From the NCBI RefSeq assembly GCF_035934735.1, contig NZ_CP142396.1:1736001-1800000 (forward strand): a stretch of 64,000 nt of DNA, written 5' to 3'. The first letter of the stretch is position 1, and each line of letters starts with the position of its first letter. Position numbers and translations under genes: made by a program. This DNA is from Sedimentibacter sp. MB31-C6 (GTDB taxonomy: Bacteria; Bacillota; Clostridia; Tissierellales; Sedimentibacteraceae). The notes below the pieces were generated by a model, which had not been told where the DNA came from, did no database searches, and saw only the letters and a list, made by a program, of their open reading frames with translations. This document shows positions 60,522 through 64,000 of this stretch, piece after piece.

Positions 60522-62192
60522 GTGAACATAACAATTAAAAAATCTAATGGAGAAAATGAAAAGACTAGAACTATATGGTTTCCCATTGAAGAAGAAAATT
60601 TAGATAAGATATGCAGTGAACTAGGAATAGGAATGACTACAGAACCAAATTGCCATATTGAAAATAGCATGGATAGAAATTTTATAAACATACTGCATGA
60701 TAAAAACTGTAATATAGATGAACTAAACTATTTGATGAAAAGGCTGGATGGGTTTAGTAAAAAGGAGATAGAAAGATTTTATGCTACATCCTTTGCAGAA
60801 AATCCTAAGACAATGGCAGAGTTAATAAATCTAAGTTTTAATATGCATTGCTATAGTCTTGTATCTGACTTTAATGATTTGGAAAAGGTGGGAAAAGACC
60901 TATATCTAACAGAGAGGCAAGCAGTATCGACAAAAGAATTAGATGAACTTGATGGTGAATCATATGCAATGGATGTAATAAAAAATAACCCTAATCCTAT
61001 AATCACACCATATGGAGTCCTATATAAAAATAGTAATGTACCTGAACAAGTATATAACGGAAAGCAGTTCCCTCCATATATATGGAAAGAAACAATAGCA
61101 GCAGCACAGCTGACTGCAAAGGGAGAGAATGAATATATCTATCTTCCTTGTTCAGATGTTGAAGTTGAAAAAGCATTGATGAGATTAGAAACACCTTATC
61201 TCCATGATTGTGAGGTGGCAGTTGATAGCCATAGTTTTCCCGACAGTATACTAAATATTGTTTCTGAAAGTACAACACCAGTAATTAAGGTAGATGCCTT
61301 AAATAATTTAGCAAAGCATTATAGTGAGATGGGAAGTCAAGATACAAGATATTTTGAAAAACTTATGGATCATATTAAGCCTCGAACTATTGATGAAGTA
61401 TTTGCACTTGCAGAATCCATGTATGAATTTGAACTATTTGATGGCATTAAAGATATGGAAAGCTACGGAAGATATATGATATGCGAATCAGGACGTTTTG
61501 AATACGATCCAAATCTTGAAGAATACATTGATTTTAAAAGATATGGCGGAGAAAAAATAGCACAGGAAGATGGAGCATTTTCAGATAAGGGATATATTAT
61601 TTATCATGGATACAATCAAAAGCTTGCCAATTTATTATTCGAAAATCTAGGAATAATGATTCCTGAAGATAAAGAATTAAAGACATTAAAACTATATATG
61701 CCTTTAACTGTTACAACCTATGATATTGAAAATGATTATGGCGATAGAGAAACCTTAAATGAACCAATGGAATTAGGAAACTATGAAATAGTTGATTATA
61801 TTGATGAGATCCTTGAAGCCATAGGAAGAGATACTCTTCCAGAAGAAAAAGAAAGAGGCCTTATGCGTTACTATGATGAACATGACAGTGTAAATGGGAA
61901 GGTAGCTAAATATGAATTTTCTGTTGAAATGGTAGATGATGAACTAATGGGTGTAGCAATACTAACATTAAATGATGATTTAACCTATAAAGAGCTTGGG
62001 AAAATAAAAGAAAATGTGATTGGTCAGGCTGCAGATGGCTGGGGTGAGTCTTTTGAGCAAAGAGAAATAAGCACAGATATGGGAGATGTATATATAAGTT
62101 TTTGGAATAGCAGTAAGAGCTGGTTTATTAAAACAGCAGAAGAAATGGGAATAAATCAAAATCAAATAATGGGAGGCATGAAATTTGAATAA
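60522..62192 (+). CDS. ArdA-like antirestriction protein (556 aa)
   Basis: A 556-residue acidic protein related to ArdA, a DNA mimic that blocks type I restriction of incoming elements. Typical segments are LNYLMKRLDGFSKKEIERFY, TMAELINLSFNMHCYSLVSD, PRTIDEVFALAESMYEFELF and KDMESYGRYMICESGRFEYD. It is longer than the approximately 165-residue classical ArdA, consistent with fused or repeated ArdA modules. I choose GTG 60522, because ATGGAGGGACAA supplies the ribosome site and makes the ATG at 60507 unlikely. It ends NQNQIMGGMKFE, one of the Met-rich tips of the element. It overlaps the next gene by 8 bases. Confidence 0.8.
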   Translation: MNITIKKSNGENEKTRTIWFPIEEENLDKICSELGIGMTTEPNCHIENSMDRNFINILHDKNCNIDELNYLMKRLDGFSKKEIERFYATSFAENPKTMAELINLSFNMHCYSLVSDFNDLEKVGKDLYLTERQAVSTKELDELDGESYAMDVIKNNPNPIITPYGVLYKNSNVPEQVYNGKQFPPYIWKETIAAAQLTAKGENEYIYLPCSDVEVEKALMRLETPYLHDCEVAVDSHSFPDSILNIVSESTTPVIKVDALNNLAKHYSEMGSQDTRYFEKLMDHIKPRTIDEVFALAESMYEFELFDGIKDMESYGRYMICESGRFEYDPNLEEYIDFKRYGGEKIAQEDGAFSDKGYIIYHGYNQKLANLLFENLGIMIPEDKELKTLKLYMPLTVTTYDIENDYGDRETLNEPMELGNYEIVDYIDEILEAIGRDTLPEEKERGLMRYYDEHDSVNGKVAKYEFSVEMVDDELMGVAILTLNDDLTYKELGKIKENVIGQAADGWGESFEQREISTDMGDVYISFWNSSKSWFIKTAEEMGINQNQIMGGMKFE

Positions 62193-62478
62193 TAGAAATC
62201 AAGTAGAAAAAATTAAAAAGATGTACCCTGCAGGAACAAGAATAGAGTTACTTTCAACCATGGATGATCAGCAAGGAGTTGAGAAAGGGACTAAAGGTAC
62301 AGTGATTCTGGTAGATGATATAGGAACTATACACATGAAATGGGATAATGGCAGAGGCCTTGGTCTTATTCCCGAAGAAGATAATTTCAAAGTCTTATCC
62401 AAACCACAAGAAGAAATCAAAGAATCTGAAGAACACTCCAAAGAACAGTCCCAAGGGATGGGAGGTATGAGTCTATGA
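62185..62478 (+). CDS. DUF4314 family protein
   Basis: A 97-residue protein with the DUF4314 pattern: PAGTRIELLSTMDDQQGVEK, GTKGTVILVDDIGTIHMKWD and NGRGLGLIPEEDNFKV. The fold is a small SH3-like barrel. The family travels with ArdA and conjugation genes. The last 30 residues are a Glu/Gln/Ser linker ending EQSQGMGGMSL, a clear Met-rich tip. It starts at TTG 62185 within the end of the ArdA-like gene and overlaps the next start by 4 bases. Confidence 0.87.
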   Translation: MNNRNQVEKIKKMYPAGTRIELLSTMDDQQGVEKGTKGTVILVDDIGTIHMKWDNGRGLGLIPEEDNFKVLSKPQEEIKESEEHSKEQSQGMGGMSL

Positions 62479-63494
62479 GAGATTTAAATTATATGTGGAA
62501 AAGGCTTGAAGGAACAGAAGAAGAGAAAGCCTATCTAGATAGGCGATTCAATAAAATGTCAGTTAAAGAGCAATATGTCTTAGAAGGTGCAATTCAAATT
62601 ATCGGAATATATACTGCAGCAGATATGATTAATCTTACTGAACAGTTAAGCAGTTTTGACTTTTATTATAAAGCTATTGATGAAAAATCCCTTGGAGAAT
62701 ATGTGGCTAAACATAAGGAGGATGCATCTGATGAGATACTTCCATTTATAAATACAGAAAAACTTGGCACTGAATACCATGATGACTTTGAAGGTGCATT
62801 TACAAACAAAGGCTATATAATTGAAAGGAAAGCTGTAAAACAAATTTATGATGGCTCAAACCTAGATAAGCTGACAGGGGATAATTGGACTATAAAAGTT
62901 AAAGTTGGAAGTAAAAAGTATCCAGAGGGCTTATGGATAAGCCTTCCTGATTACGGATCTTTTACTTTAGAACCTGATGAGCTAGATATTGCATTAGATG
63001 TACTTGGGTTAGAGAAGTGGGATGAAGGATATTTATTAGATGCAAAATGTATATTCCCAAATATTACAGAATTAAAAAACCAGTATGATTCCATAGAAGA
63101 ATTAATTGAGAGTGGTAATAATCTAGGTTATGCTTGTGATGAGCAAGATCAAGGGAAAGATTTTTATATGGAACATTTAGAATCAGCTATGGAGATTGAA
63201 GGGTGTAGCAGACTTGATTTTGCCCTTGATATCTCTCAAAATCTTGACTGCTATGACTTTGTACCAAAAGGCGCTAATTTTGAAAAGTACGGAAGAATTA
63301 TGGCAGAGAAACATGGCATCGTAAAGCCAGATTCAATATTAGGAGAAAACTTTGACTATGTAAAATATGCTATGGCAGTTATAGAAAAGGAGGAGTTAGA
63401 GCATTGCAAGCATGGTTTTATTAAAAGAAATGAAGAGAAGTTCTACTATGAATTCAGTAAAGAGCCAGATAGCATGGAAATATCCATGGAATAG
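62475..63494 (+). CDS. ArdA-like antirestriction protein (339 aa)
   Basis: A 339-residue acidic protein related to the preceding ArdA-like gene: LGTEYHDDFEGAFTNKGYII, EKYGRIMAEKHGIVKPDSIL and NITELKNQYDSIEELIESGN parallel its blocks. It probably mimics DNA to inhibit restriction. It is encoded four bases into the DUF4314 stop, so all three proteins are co-translated. The C-terminus ends KEPDSMEISME. The spacing and duplicated ArdA function suggest protection against more than one restriction type. Confidence 0.82.
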   Translation: MRDLNYMWKRLEGTEEEKAYLDRRFNKMSVKEQYVLEGAIQIIGIYTAADMINLTEQLSSFDFYYKAIDEKSLGEYVAKHKEDASDEILPFINTEKLGTEYHDDFEGAFTNKGYIIERKAVKQIYDGSNLDKLTGDNWTIKVKVGSKKYPEGLWISLPDYGSFTLEPDELDIALDVLGLEKWDEGYLLDAKCIFPNITELKNQYDSIEELIESGNNLGYACDEQDQGKDFYMEHLESAMEIEGCSRLDFALDISQNLDCYDFVPKGANFEKYGRIMAEKHGIVKPDSILGENFDYVKYAMAVIEKEELEHCKHGFIKRNEEKFYYEFSKEPDSMEISME

Positions 63495-63557
63495 AAAACT
63501 TCTCATAGCTATATTAAGTAACTTGTGATATATTGTGGTGCTTGAAGGAGGTGCACC

Positions 63558-63845
63558 ATGGAAGATATTATTGAAATACTGGAAGAAGCGGTAACTGAGA
63601 GACTGGAAATAGCATATTTTAAATTGATTAAGGAAAATGAGGAAGTAAAGCAAGGAGTAGAAATGGTAAAGGAATTAAGTATAAGGCTATATGGAAATAC
63701 TGATATTCCAAAAGAAGTAAGAAGACAGATTGAAGACTATAAAGACATATCTGACTTTGTAGAAAGGGAGATGCAAAAACATATTTATTTAGAAGGGATA
63801 AAAGATAGTATTAAACTCTTAAGAGAACTTGGTGTACTAAGATAG
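63558..63845 (+). CDS. Small helical ICE protein, 95 aa
   Basis: A 95-residue, highly charged, all-helical protein (EDIIEILEEAVTERLEIAYF, then HIYLEGIKDSIKLLRELGVL near the end). The C-terminal helix resembles that of small ICE/phage proteins of the DUF6809 kind, but the match is weak. It starts at ATG 63558 behind GAAGGAGGTGCACC. It follows the ArdA-like gene by 63 bases and is closed by two hairpins. No function can be given. Confidence 0.7.
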   Translation: MEDIIEILEEAVTERLEIAYFKLIKENEEVKQGVEMVKELSIRLYGNTDIPKEVRRQIEDYKDISDFVEREMQKHIYLEGIKDSIKLLRELGVLR

Positions 63846-63935
63846 CGCGGAAGATATCCGTGTTTTTTTATACCCAAAATTAAAAAGGCCGATTGTTAGC
63901 TGATATTACAGCAAAACAGTCGGCCTTTTTTTGTG
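63846..63935 (+). terminator. Two tandem hairpin/T-tract leader elements
   Basis: First, CGCGGA/TCCGTG (63846-63851 and 63857-63862), T-run and TACCCAAAA. Second, AAAAAGGCCGA (63882-63892) and TCGGCCTTTTT (63920-63930), then TTGTGTCCAAAAACATGG. Both match the recurring leader type and precede the next gene by 30-90 bases. Confidence 0.7.
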
Positions 63936-63969
63936 TCCAAAAACATGGAAGGGAAAAGGAGGCAGGGAG

Positions 63970-64000
63970 GTGGAAGAAAAATTTTCAACCTATATAAAAG
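63970..64000 (+). CDS. Start of a gene cut by the window edge
   Basis: GTG 63970 is preceded by AAAAGGAGGCAGGGAG and opens a frame reading VEEKFSTYIK to the window end. Ten residues are too few for identification. The strong ribosome site and leader hairpins make a real gene likely. Confidence 0.5.
   Translation, partial: MEEKFSTYIK

Overview
The window is low-GC (roughly one third G+C), gene-dense DNA with strong AGGAGG-type ribosome binding sites. Its gene content is typical of anaerobic Bacillota (Clostridia or Tissierellia). No rRNA or tRNA gene and no ordinary CRISPR array is visible.

Region 1 (about 1-30.0 kb) is the right-hand part of an integrative conjugative element (ICE) of the broad Tn1549/CTn type. 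It runs from the VirB4 C-terminus through accessory transfer genes (amidoligase, gamma-glutamylcyclotransferase-like, NlpC/P60, DUF3846, DUF5688, two DUF6103). A probable oriT follows, then an RHH relaxosome protein, a MobP-type relaxase with a long Sel1-repeat tail, a GmrSD-like DUF262/DUF1524 protein, a Toprim protein, the VirD4 coupling protein and a small HTH protein. Between the transfer genes and the control genes sits a separately promoted seven-gene DNA-modification island (16.8-22.0 kb): two methyltransferases, a LAGLIDADG-like protein, a PD-(D/E)XK-like protein, an SfsA-like protein and two unknowns. The element ends with an ImmR/ImmA-type switch, an ArpU-like regulator, a sigma-like factor behind a probable translational attenuator, a structured non-coding stretch, and three serine-recombinase genes, the middle one lacking its catalytic domain.

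Region 2 (about 30-59.6 kb) is not conjugative. It holds a redox/electrophile-detoxification cluster (HxlR regulator, three nitroreductases, two Old Yellow Enzyme homologues, Fe-alcohol dehydrogenase, NifU, quinol monooxygenase, FMN reductase); a junkyard of gene fragments that includes the first codons of another ICE relaxase; a second HxlR gene sharing an operator-like sequence with the first; a TetR gene and oleate hydratase; a three-gene MoxR-AAA / beta-propeller-like / vWA operon; a dead TetR gene facing a DegV (fatty-acid-binding) gene; a heterodimeric ABC exporter; and a MarR-GNAT-B3/4-flavoprotein group.

Region 3 (59.7-64 kb) is again ICE-like (DUF6075, two ArdA-like antirestriction proteins, DUF4314) and runs off the end. 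Regions 1 and 3 share two unusual signatures absent from region 2 genes: a hairpin/T-tract/TATGCCYAAAA leader in front of genes, and an acidic or Gln-rich tail ending in a short Met-rich hydrophobic tip on many otherwise unrelated accessory proteins. Working picture: anti-defence (ArdA), DNA modification and a GmrSD-like nuclease accompany transfer of the ICE, while region 2 is host or cargo DNA shaped by repeated insertion and decay.
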